Below are positions 10,273 through 19,798 of a DNA stretch of 64,000 bases, piece by piece (within the stretch, counting starts at the first letter, position 1; each line of letters starts with the position of its first letter). A model generated the notes under the pieces. The model was not told where the DNA came from. It saw only the letters and a program-made list of their open reading frames with translations, and searched no databases. The stretch covers positions 868,001 to 932,000 of the forward strand of contig CALSFV010000235.1 in NCBI GenBank assembly GCA_943737045.1, written 5' to 3'. Source of the DNA: Parapristionchus giblindavisi. Taxonomy: Eukaryota > Nematoda > Chromadorea > Rhabditida > Diplogasteridae. The position numbers and the translations under genes were made by a program.

Positions 10273-10536
10273 CAGAAAGTGGTTTAGTGGTCTATGGCGC
10301 GCCCCATCATTCCATCTGTCCTGGGTTCGATTCCCGGTCGTTTCACCGCCTCCGCTCAACCAAGGCGTCCGAAATGGGAATTGGTAGTGACTAGGTCATG
10401 CGGTAAAGTAGGTCCGAAGAAGAGATTAGGCCCTCCGGACTGAATTGGCCTTGAAAGATCGCTGGCCTAGTAGCGATCACCCGCAGGACTTCGTGTGCCT
10501 TGAATAACGGGTTGTACATTTATCTTTCGATGTACC
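10273..10536 (+). mobile_element. tRNA-derived SINE
   Basis: A 264-bp insertion flanked by the 12-bp direct repeat TTTCGATGCACT (10261-10272 and 10537-10548). The head has polymerase III box A (GTGGTTTAGTGGTC) and box B (GGGTTCGATTCCC, about 10323) with a good T-arm. The acceptor stem pairs poorly, so it is a tRNA relic. The body (about 10405-10530) is similar to the reverse complement of 13700-13790. Mirror copy at 36611-36874. Confidence 0.85.
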
Positions 10537-11616
10537 TTTCGATGCACTATTTTTCAGGATAGGGGTCTTTTTTTTTCGTGAAACAGCAAAGTAAGTATAA
10601 ATTTTTGAGTTCTACAATTTAGGCGGAACCATTTTGTGCACAAAAAATAGTTTACTATTGTTTTACTCAAAATTGTCTGAAAAACCGTGTGAATAAATAT
10701 AACTCATGTATTTCTCTTGTACATAAGTTTCATACGAAATGTACAACATGAAAGTTGTTCTACTCAAAAATTTCTTTAAAATGAGTACAAACATGAGGGG
10801 TTTTGAAAGCAAAAATTTTTTCGGGTCAAATTCAGGTCCATTTATCTCAAAAGAGGAGTCCTTCGATTTTTTTGATTTTTTTCCCTTATTCGACGCGGAA
10901 TTGTTTTTGCTCTACAAGATTGAGATAAGGCAAAAATTGGACTGCACTTTTTTGTTTTAAAAATATTTTATTTTCGTTTTACTGAAAATTAGCAGGCAAA
11001 CGTGTGAAACTCTCTTGTACATGAGTTTCAGACAAAACGTTCAACATGAAAGGTGTTCCACTCGACGAGCTCTTCAATATGAGTACAAACATGAGGGGTT
11101 TTGAAAACAAAAATATTTTCGGGTCATCTTCCGGTCCATTTTTCTCAAAATAGGTACTTTTCAATTTTTTAAATTTTTTTTCACACCTTCGACGCGGAAT
11201 TTTTTGCTCTATAAGAAGAGGCAAAAATTGGACTGCACTTTTTTGTTTTAAAATTTTAATTAATTTTAGTTTTGAGGAGGTGAAAAAATCAGTTTGCGAT
11301 CGGATCTCTGGACCGTCGTATATCCAATTTTTCTTGTCTATTTATACTTACAATTAATCGGCACTAACATTGGTCCTAGGTCGCTCCATTTTTTCGGTGA
11401 AAATCGAGTTTTCAAATTTCGATAACCCGCCACATCTGTGTTTCAAGGAACCAGCCCAAACGAATACCCATTTTGTCATGGGGGCCCATGGGGGTATCCA
11501 TAAACAAATTTTGAGCAAATCGGTGAGGTCGATGTCCGGAGTCACTGGCACAACCTTCGAATCTTACTGAGCCGGTGTCTTAACAACATGGCCAGCGCAT
11601 GAATGAGAGGTAATCA

Positions 11617-13176
11617 ATGTTGGTTTCAGATTCTTTTTTCACTTCCGTATTCACTCGTGACGATGGTACCATGCCTTCACCATCCTCCACTATTTCCTCC
11701 ACCTTACGTGTTTCAGTTGTTCTGCCTCAAGACATTTCCCCCCTTCTCAAACGAGTCTCCACTTCTTGTTCTATTCCTTCCGATAATATTCCTTCCATTA
11801 TTTTCAAGAATTGTTTCGCCTCCCTCTCTGAACCTCTTGCTCACATATTTAATTACAGTCTCATGCTCGGTGATATCCCATCCCTTTGGAAATCCTCTAT
11901 AGTCATTCCCATCCCTAAAGTTTCTAACCCCTCCTTAGTCTCCCATTTTCGCCCTATTAGCCTGACTCCTATTCCTTCCAAAATATTGGAAAGGCTTCTC
12001 AAACCAAAGTTAATACGGTGGTGTCAAATCCACAATATTATTCCTTCCGAGCAACATGGCTTCCTTAGTAAAAAATCCACTGTTACCCAATTACTTGACT
12101 GTACCCAGTCATGGCGTGAAGATATCGATCGTGATCGTTGTATTGATGTCGCTTATATTGATCTCGCTAAGGCCTTCGACAAAGTTTCTCATCCCAAGTT
12201 GTTATGTAAATTACGTTCTCTTGGCATTCGTGATTGTTTATTTAATTGGTTTTCAGCTTACCTTGCTAATAGACGTTTCAGAGTTCGTATAGGATCTTCT
12301 CTCTCTAGTGAGAGAGTGGTCATCTCCGGTGTTCCTCAAGGTACAGTTTTGGGTCCTCTTCTCTTTTTGCTATACACTTTTGATCTTCCCCGGGTATTTT
12401 CTCCCTTCCCTGGTCTTTCCTGTAGGCTATTTGCTGATGATGTCAAACTATTCACTGCTTATGACCCAATTTCTCCATCTGATTCACATTCCCATTTTCA
12501 GTCGGGTTTATCGGGTTTCATAGAATACTGCAAAAAATGGCAGTTGGAAGTTGCTATAAACAAATGCAACGTTATTTATCTAGGAAAAAACAATCCCCAA
12601 CATAGGTACCAACTTAATTCTATTGTCCTACCATCCACAACTTCTGTTAAGGACCTAGGTGTCCACATAGATGCATCACTCAATTTCGATACACACATTT
12701 CGATTATTTGTAATAAATCATCTTCTCTTGTATACCTTTTATTTCGCAGTGTTACTTGTACTTTACCCGAACCCTATATACGTGCCTATCAATCATTTAT
12801 TGTCCCCATTTTAGAATATGCTTCCCCCGTCTGGTCCCCTTCTGCAAAAGGAAGAATCCGTAAATTAGAAAAAGTCCAACACTTATTTACTCGCTTACTT
12901 TATCGTCGTTGTTCTCGTTCGAATATATTGCCCCCTTCGTATTTAGATAGGCTATCATTATATAAACTGTCTAGTCTCTATGTTCGTCGAATTGTTTCCG
13001 ATGTTATTCTAGCACTCAAAATTTTCGCTTGTACTGTTGACCTTCCTATCAGCCGTTTCTATACTTATCGACCTATTAGCCATCGCCACAATGCTTTTGT
13101 TCTCCATATTCCTAAGTCCAAAAGATCAAACCTTAAAGAATCCTTCTCGCATAGAACATCCCGAAATAAATTTTGA
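11617..13176 (+). CDS. CR1-like LINE reverse transcriptase (5'-truncated ORF2), copy in arm 1
   Basis: A 519-residue open frame covering the RT domain to the C-terminus. Visible blocks: HFRPISLTPIPSKILERLL, EQHGFLSKKSTVTQLL, AYIDLAKAFDKVSHPKLL, SGVPQGTVLGPLLFLLY, the catalytic LFADDVKLF (FADD near residue 271) and KDLGVHIDASLNFDTH, then a C-terminal RIRKLEKVQHLFTRLLYRR. The N-terminal endonuclease is missing, as expected for a 5'-truncated LINE insertion. The first ATG is probably not a native start. No stop or frameshift interrupts the RT, so the insertion is young or has been repaired by conversion. It differs from the arm 2 copy by one residue (Val versus Glu before ISGVPQG). Confidence 0.92.
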   Translation: MLVSDSFFTSVFTRDDGTMPSPSSTISSTLRVSVVLPQDISPLLKRVSTSCSIPSDNIPSIIFKNCFASLSEPLAHIFNYSLMLGDIPSLWKSSIVIPIPKVSNPSLVSHFRPISLTPIPSKILERLLKPKLIRWCQIHNIIPSEQHGFLSKKSTVTQLLDCTQSWREDIDRDRCIDVAYIDLAKAFDKVSHPKLLCKLRSLGIRDCLFNWFSAYLANRRFRVRIGSSLSSERVVISGVPQGTVLGPLLFLLYTFDLPRVFSPFPGLSCRLFADDVKLFTAYDPISPSDSHSHFQSGLSGFIEYCKKWQLEVAINKCNVIYLGKNNPQHRYQLNSIVLPSTTSVKDLGVHIDASLNFDTHISIICNKSSSLVYLLFRSVTCTLPEPYIRAYQSFIVPILEYASPVWSPSAKGRIRKLEKVQHLFTRLLYRRCSRSNILPPSYLDRLSLYKLSSLYVRRIVSDVILALKIFACTVDLPISRFYTYRPISHRHNAFVLHIPKSKRSNLKESFSHRTSRNKF

Positions 13177-13585
13177 ATAAATTGCACACAATTTGTGACC
13201 TGAAATTGTCTATCCCTTGTATTAAACGTCACCTAATAGAGTTCCCTGATCTTCCGAACAAATTAGGCATTGCTGTTCCGAATTTGTAATTCCCATCCCA
13301 TCTTCCCTGTCGACATGAACTTTGATCTCTCCCTCCCTGCTCACTCAGAGATCCAATACGATATAAATTGGATTCGCGGCCGCTCCACCGCACTAGAGGC
13401 TCCTCCCCTCTTAACTCTTCCTGATTGTAGCAGAAGGCGTGATCAATTGATCTCTCACCTTCCACCTAACCCCATCGCCATGTTCCTTCCTCTCTTTTAA
13501 TAATTTTTGATTTCACATATTTTCTTGCACTCGAACACTTTGTACATGTTGAAACACCTTTGCGGTGTACGATAAATAAAAATAA
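13177..13585 (+). other. CR1-like LINE 3' UTR and tail
   Basis: Non-coding stretch after the RT stop, ending in GTACGATAAATAAAAATAA near 13570-13585, a polyadenylation-like tail. A similar tail (GTATGATAAATAAAAATAA) ends the fragment at 61963-62103. Confidence 0.7.
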
Positions 13586-13795
13586 TTCTTCGATGCTGAG
13601 CAGATATTGGGTAATGCACGAAAGAAGATGAAGAAGAGACACAGAAGAGATATGAAAAAAATAATTCCAGGAACATGCAACATAAAAATGAAAGGTAAAT
13701 AAGGCACACGAAGTCCGGAGATCATTCAAGGATAATTCAGTACGGAGGTGCTAATCTCTTCTCCGGACCTACTTTTATTTTTAATTATCAAACTA
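13586..13795 (-). repeat. SINE-body-like sequence
   Basis: The reverse complement of 13700-13790 resembles the body of the SINE at 10405-10530 (shared blocks AGTAGGTCCG, AGAGATTAG, GACTTCGTGTGCCTT). It has no tRNA head; either a 5'-truncated SINE or the LINE from which the SINE body derives. Confidence 0.55.
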
Positions 13796-13803
13796 TAATA
13801 TTA

Positions 13804-14213
13804 CAGTATCGGCCAAAAGTCATGGGATGCTTTTTCATTATTTTATAACTTTTGATCCTGGAAAGCAATCAAGCTCATCTTTTGAGTCAATGTAGAGAAT
13901 TTATCAAGGATTATTACCATGATGTGTTGTTGTAATTAACTTAGTTAATTTATGCGTAGTGATGACGCTACCGAAGTACACTTTTTGGAAAATTCCCATT
14001 TCTTTAGTGAAAAGCCCTGTTCTTCGGGAACACTGTGAGAGTGGAGACCCCCACTAGAGCTGTACAGTCAAACTATCCGGAATGGCTCCGACTCCTATTT
14101 CAAGCTGTGGCAGGGTTGCAACTTTGACCTCCAAAATTTATAACTCGGCTTCTGGATGTGATAGCGACCCGTTCTAAGCGCCAAAATGATGCTAGTGGCG
14201 AGTGATGTTTTCC
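13804..14213 (+). mobile_element. Half of a mariner-like foldback at the inner end of arm 1
   Basis: Starts with TA then CAGTATCGGCCAAAAGTCAT, the terminus of the complete foldback at 30802-33343, and stops at 14213 without the second half. It is the exact partner of the right half of that foldback, so the inner border of the giant inverted repeat lies inside this element. Confidence 0.8.
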
Positions 14214-14331
14214 ATACTGAGCGGTCGGTCCGTCTTTCGCTCTGTGATTAGTGGATAGAGTTGGTGCCCGGCGACAGTCTACGCAACAAGACGGCCGTAT
14301 TTCTATTGTTGCAAGTATCTACTACACTGAC
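14214..14331. other. Unique junction sequence
   Basis: A short stretch between the mariner-like half and the next MITE. I see nothing recognisable; it marks the start of the spacer. Confidence 0.5.
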
Positions 14332-14559
14332 GGCAAACTCTCTCATATTTGAGCCATAGGTTATCTAACATGCGACAGTTAGAGACAGGTTATCTCATAT
14401 GTGAGACAACTTAGTTAGCTTACTCCAGTCCACATTACAATCTCGAGCGAGAGAGTATTATATAACGTGTCTTTTTGAGAGAGTTTGGAGTAAGCTAACC
14501 TTTCCCTATGGCTGTCCAGTTAGACAACCTATATCTGAGAGAATTTGCCGTGAGTGTAG
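14332..14559. mobile_element. TA-flanked MITE with CACTGACGGCAAAC ends
   Basis: Inverted ends CTACACTGACGGCAAACTCT at left and the near reverse complement GAATTTGCCGTGAGTGTAG at right, with TA at both borders. A relative of the right portion lies at 50885-51030. Confidence 0.75.
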
Positions 14560-14661
14560 TGCGAATTGTGCTCGGTTACGGTGTGGTGGATTTGGTGTTG
14601 GATTTGTGTTTGTTCAATTTGGGATTGTGAGTTGTCCTCAAAAGTATTCGTTCTTAATCAG

Positions 14662-15669
14662 ATGGCCTCTTGGTCCAGAGTCATTCAGGAGTATCAGTCG
14701 GATTACGAGGGTGAGGAGGTTGATGCTATGGAATGTGATGATGTTGATGTGGAGATGGATGAGAGGGAGATTGATGTTGTGGATGTTGAAGAGATTGATG
14801 ATGTGGATGATGTTGAGGTTTATGAGATAGAGGATGATGTTGAGGTTGATGATGAGATGGAGGATGATGTTGAGGTTGATGAGATGGAGGATGATGTTGA
14901 GGTTGATGAGATGGAGGATGATGTTGAGGTTGATGATGAGATGGAGGATGATGTTGAGGTTGATGAGATGGAGGATGATGTTGAGGTTGATGATGAGATG
15001 GAGGATGATGTTGAGGTTGATGAGATGGAGGATGATGTTGAGGTTGATGAGATGGAGGATGATGTTGAGGTTGATGAGATGGAGGATGATGTTGAGGTTG
15101 ATGAGATGGAGGATGATGTTGAGGTTGATGATGAGATGGAGGATGATGTTGAGGTTGATGAGATGGAGGATGATGTTGAGGTTGATGAGATGGAGGATGA
15201 TGTTGAGGTTGATGAGATGGAGGATGATGTTGAGGTTGATGAGATGGAGGATAATGTTGAGGTTGATGATGAGATGGAGGATGATGTTGAGGTTGATGAG
15301 ATGGAGGATGATGTTGAGGTTGATGAGATGGAGGATGATGTTGAGGTTGATGATGAGATGGAGGATGATGTTGAGGTTGATGAGATGGAGGATGATGTTG
15401 AGGTTGATGATGAGATGTCCCTCCGAGTTGAGGTTGATTTCCTCCGAGTTGAGGTTGATGATGAGATGGAGGATGATGTTGAGGTTGATGAGATGGAGGA
15501 TGATGTTGAGGTTGATGATGAGATGGAGGATGATGTTGAGGTTGATGAGATGGAGGATGATGTTGAGGTTGATGATGAGATGGAGGATGATGTTGAGGTT
15601 GATGAGATGGAGGATGATGTTGAGGTTGATGAGATGGAGGATGATGTTGAGGTTGATGATGAGATATAG
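14662..15669 (+). CDS. Acidic repeat protein frame, possible RTE ORF1
   Basis: From the ATG at 14662 the frame begins with a non-repetitive acidic stretch (MASWSRVIQEYQSDYEGEEV, then DAMECDDVDVEMDE) and enters a 9/10-residue repeat of type EVDEMEDDV / EVDDEMEDDV with a rarer SLRVEVDFLRVEVDDE unit. It ends at TAG 15667-15669; further copies continue in shifted frames to 19793, where the last frame ends with a non-repetitive tail (DLRSGGGEGEDVIERSEESM). The unique head and tail suggest an original single reading frame just upstream of the RTE ORF2, later broken by indels. The protein would be extremely acidic. Whether it is ever translated is unknown. Confidence 0.4.
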   Translation: MASWSRVIQEYQSDYEGEEVDAMECDDVDVEMDEREIDVVDVEEIDDVDDVEVYEIEDDVEVDDEMEDDVEVDEMEDDVEVDEMEDDVEVDDEMEDDVEVDEMEDDVEVDDEMEDDVEVDEMEDDVEVDEMEDDVEVDEMEDDVEVDEMEDDVEVDDEMEDDVEVDEMEDDVEVDEMEDDVEVDEMEDDVEVDEMEDNVEVDDEMEDDVEVDEMEDDVEVDEMEDDVEVDDEMEDDVEVDEMEDDVEVDDEMSLRVEVDFLRVEVDDEMEDDVEVDEMEDDVEVDDEMEDDVEVDEMEDDVEVDDEMEDDVEVDEMEDDVEVDEMEDDVEVDDEI

Positions 15670-18600
15670 GATGATGTTGAGGTTGATGTTGAGGTTGATG
15701 ATGAGATGTCCCTCCGAGTTGAGGTTGATTTCCTCCGAGTTGAGGTTGATGATGAGATGGAGGATGATGTTGAGGTTGATGAGATGGAGGATGATGTTGA
15801 GGTTGATGAGATGGAGGATGATGTTGAGGTTGATGATGAGATGGAGGATGATGTTGAGGTTGATGATGAGATGTCCCTCCGAGTTGAGGTTGATTTCCTC
15901 CGAGTTGAGGTTGATGATGAGATGGAGGATGATGTTGAGGTTGATGAGATGGAGGATGATGTTGAGGTTGATGAGATGGAGGATGATGTTGAGGTTGATG
16001 AGATGGAGGATGATGTTGAGGTTGATGATGAGATGGAGGATGATGTTGAGGTTCATGATGAGATGGAGGATAATGTTGAGGTTGATGAGATGGAGGATGA
16101 TGTTGAGGTTGATGAGATGGAGGATGATGTTGAGGTTGATGAGATGGAGGATGATGTTGAGGTTGATGAGATGGAGGATGATGTTGAGGTTGATGAGATG
16201 GAGGATAATGTTGAGGTTGATGATGAGATGGAGGATGATGTTGAGGTTGATGAGATGGAGGATGATGTTGAGGTTGATGAGATGGAGGATGATGTTGAGG
16301 TTGATGATGAGATGGAGGATGATGTTGAGGTTGATGAGATGGAGGATGATGTTGAGGTTGATGATGAGATGTCCCTCCGAGTTGAGCTTGATTTCCTCCG
16401 AGTTGAGGTTGATGATGAGATGGAGGATGATGTTGAGGTTGATGAGATGGAGGATGATGTTGAGGTTGATGATGAGATGGAGGATGATGTTGAGGTTGAT
16501 GAGATGGAGGATGATGTTGAGGTTGATGAGATGGAGGATGATGTTGAGGTTGATGAGATGGAGGATGATGTTGAGGTTGATGATGAGATGGAGGATGATG
16601 TTGAGGTTGATGAGATGGAGGATGATGTTGAGGTTGATGATGAGATGGAGGATGATGTTGAGGTTGATGAGATGGAGGATGATGTTGAGGTTGATGAGAT
16701 GGAGGATGATGTTGAGGTTGATGATGAGATGGAGGATGATGTTGAGGTTGATGTTGAGGTTGATGATGAGATGTCCCTCCGAGTTGAGGTTGATTTCCTC
16801 CGAGTTGAGGTTGATGATGAGATGGAGGATGATGTTGAGGTTGATGAGATGGAGGATGATGTTGAGATGTTGAGGTTGATGAGATGGAGGATGATGTTGA
16901 GGTTGATGAGATGGAGGATGATGTTGAGGTTGATGATGAGATGTCCCTCCGAGTTGAGGTTGATTTCCTCCGAGTTGAGGTTGATGATGAGATGGAGGAT
17001 GATGTTGAGGTTGATGAGATGGAGGATGATGTTGAGGTTGATGAGATGGAGGATGATGTTGAGGTTGATGAGATGGAGGATGATGTTGAGGTTGATGATG
17101 AGATGGAGGATGATGTTGAGGTTCATGATGAGATGGAGGATAATGTTGAGGTTGATGAGATGGAGGATGATGTTGAGGTTGATGAGATGGAGGATGATGT
17201 TGAGGTTGATGAGATGGAGGATGATGTTGAGGTTGATGAGATGGAGGATGATGTTGAGGTTGATGAGATGGAGGATAATGTTGAGGTTGATGATGAGATG
17301 GAGGATGATGTTGAGGTTGATGAGATGGAGGATGATGTTGAGGTTGATGAGATGGAGGATGATGTTGAGGTTGATGATGAGATGGAGGATGATGTTGAGG
17401 TTGATGAGATGGAGGATGATGTTGAGGTTGATGATGAGATGTCCCTCCGAGTTGAGCTTGATTTCCTCCGAGTTGAGGTTGATGATGAGATGGAGGATGA
17501 TGTTGAGGTTGATGAGATGGAGGATGATGTTGAGGTTGATGATGAGATGGAGGATGATGTTGAGGTTGATGAGATGGAGGATGATGTTGAGGTTGATGAG
17601 ATGGAGGATGATGTTGAGGTTGATGAGATGGAGGATGATGTTGAGGTTGATGATGAGATGGAGGATGATGTTGAGGTCCGAGTTGAGGTTGATGATGAGA
17701 TGGAGGATGATGTTGAGGTTGATGAGATGGAGGATGATGTTGAGGTTGATGATGAGATGGAGGATGATGTTGAGGTTGATGAGATGGAGGATGATGTTGA
17801 GGTTGATGAGATGGAGGATGATGTTGAGGTTGATGAGATGGAGGATGATGTTGAGGTTGATGATGAGATGGAGGATGATGTTGAGGTTGATGAGATGGAG
17901 GATGATGTTGAGGTTGATGAGATGGAGGATGATGTTGAGGTTGATGATGAGATGGAGGATGATGTTGAGGTTGATGAGATGGAGGATGATGTTGAGGTTG
18001 ATGATGAGATGGAGGATGATGTTGAGGTTGATGAGATGGAGGATGATGTTGAGGTTGATGAGATGGAGGATGATGTTGAGGTTGATGATGAGATGGTGGA
18101 TGATGTTGAGGTTGATGAGATGGAGGATGATGTTGAGGTTGATGAGATGGAGGATGATGTTGAGGTTGATGATGAGATGGAGGTGATGATGTTGATGATG
18201 TTGAGGTTGATGATGAGATGGTGGATGATGTTGATGGAGGATGATGTTGAGGTTGATGAGAGATGATGTTGAGTTGATGATGAGATGGAGGATGATGGAG
18301 GATGATTTTGAGGTTGATGATGAGATGTCCCTCCGAGTTGAGCTTGATTTCCTCCGAGTTGAGGTTGATGATGAGATGGAGGATGATGTTGAGGTTGATG
18401 AGATGGAGGATGATGTTGAGGTTGATGATGAGATGGAGGATGATGTTGAGGTTGATGAGATGGAGGATGATGTTGAGGTTGATGAGATGGAGGATGATGT
18501 TGAGGTTGATGAGATGGAGGATGATGTTGAGGTTGATGATGAGATGGAGGATGATGTTGAGGTTGATGAGATGGAGGATGATGTTGAGGTTGATGAGATG

Positions 18601-19699
18601 GAGGATGATGTTGAGGTTGATGATGAGATGGAGGATGATGTTGAGGTTGATGAGATGGAGGATGATGTTGAGGTTGATGATGAGATGGAGGATGATGTTG
18701 AGGTTGATGAGATGGAGGATGATGTTGAGGTTGATGAGATGGAGGATGATGTTGAGGTTGATGATGAGATGGAGGATGATGTTGAGGTTGATGATGAGAT
18801 GGAGGATAATGTTGAGGTTGATGAGATGGAGGATGATGTTGAGGTTGATGAGATGGAGGATGATGTTGAGGTTGATGAGATGGAGGATGATGTTGAGGTT
18901 GATGAGATGGAGGATGATGTTGAGGTTGATGAGATGGAGGATAATGTTGAGGTTGATGATGAGATGGAGGATGATGTTGAGGTTGATGAGATGGAGGATG
19001 ATGTTGAGGTTGATGAGATGGAGGATGATGTTGAGGTTGATGATGAGATGGAGGATGATGTTGAGGTTGATGAGATGGAGGATGATGTTGAGGTTGATGA
19101 TGAGATGTCCCTCCGAGTTGAGGTTGATTTCCTCCGAGTTGAGGTTGATGATGAGATGGAGGATGATGTTGAGGTTGATGAGATGGAGGATGATGTTGAG
19201 TTGATGAGATGGAGGATGATGAGATGGAGATGATGAGGTTGATGATGAGATGGAGGATGATGTTTGGAGGATGATGTTGAGGTTGATGAGATGGAGGTGA
19301 GGTTGATGATGAGATGGAGGATGATGTTGAGGTTGATGAGATGGAGGATGATGTTGAGGTTGATGAGATGGAGGATGATGTTGAGGTTGATGAGATGGAG
19401 GATGATGTTGAGGTTGATGATGAGATGGAGGATGATGTTGAGGTTGATGAGATGGAGGATGATGTTGAGGTTGATGATGAGATGGAGGATGATGTTGAGG
19501 TTGATGAGATGGAGGATGATGTTGAGGTTGATGATGAGATGGAGGATGATGTTGAGGTTGATGAGATGTCCCTCCGAGTTGAGGTTGATTTCCTCCGAGT
19601 TGAGGTTGATGATGAGATATCCCTCCGAGTTGAGGTTGATGATGAAATGGAGGATGATGTTGAGGTTGATGATGAGATGGAGGATGATGTTGAGGTTGA
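14815..19699 (+). repeat. 4.9 kb minisatellite, 27/30-bp unit, almost no cytosine on the plus strand
   Basis: Tandem 27-bp units (GATGATGTTGAGGTTGAT then GAGATGGAG) alternate with a 30-bp form carrying one extra GAT. The unit holds no C on the plus strand. A C-containing variant starting TCCCTCCGAG interrupts at 15418, 15709, 15874, 16372, 16774, 16944, 17442, 18328, 19108, 19569 and 19620. Because the unit lacks stops in every phase, long frames exist in all six frames. Spacing of variants reveals a 1070-bp duplicated block (15874/16944 and 16372/17442). Confidence 0.95.
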
Positions 19700-19798
19700 G
19701 GACTTGAGGTCTGGTGGTGGTGAAGGAGAGGATGTGATTGAAAGAAGTGAAGAGAGTATGGTTGAAAGAGACCAAAGATCTGGAATAAGATAGACAAA

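Larger units (their letters stand above)
7779..11579. mobile_element. TTAA-flanked foldback element (outer)
   Basis: TTAA at 7775-7778 and 11580-11583 flanks related inverted ends (GAAATCGGCTCAGTGAGATT at left; ACTGAGCCGGTGTC at right). The arms contain tandem subunits built round ATGAGTTTCAGACAAAACGT and CGACGCGGAATTTTTTGCTC. A second member of the same family (7997-9769) is inserted in the left arm and a SINE (10273-10536) near the middle. TTAA targeting suggests a piggyBac-like mobiliser, but no transposase is encoded. Confidence 0.8.
4808..14213 (+). repeat. Giant inverted repeat, arm 1
   Basis: This 9.4 kb segment is the reverse complement of arm 2 (32934-46004). Paired coordinates sum to 47147 from the inner end out to the tandem duplication border, and to 50812 beyond it: for example RT frame 11617 pairs with 35530, and gene exon 1 at 5612 pairs with 45200. 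Differences are rare (one residue in the 519-residue RT frame; one in gene exons 1-4). The outer border falls in the last codons of gene A exon 4. The inner border falls after GCGAGTGATGTTT inside a mariner-like terminal segment. Confidence 0.93.

Noticed and set aside
10273..10345. Functional tRNA gene
   Set aside because: Box A and B are good but acceptor and anticodon stems do not form; the copy carries a SINE body and target duplication.
13497..13729. Three overlapping 70-87 codon minus-strand frames
   Set aside because: They are alternative phases across the LINE 3' tail and SINE-like body, identical in both arms because the arms are identical.
14834..16873. 679-codon plus-strand frame of Met/Arg/Trp/Leu repeats
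   Set aside because: Another phase of the same array; it has no unique head or tail.
14638..19797. 1719-codon minus-strand frame (His/Pro/Gln, then Leu/Ile/Asn repeats)
   Set aside because: It is the antisense of a stop-free minisatellite and switches repeat type with each indel; all six frames are open for the same reason.
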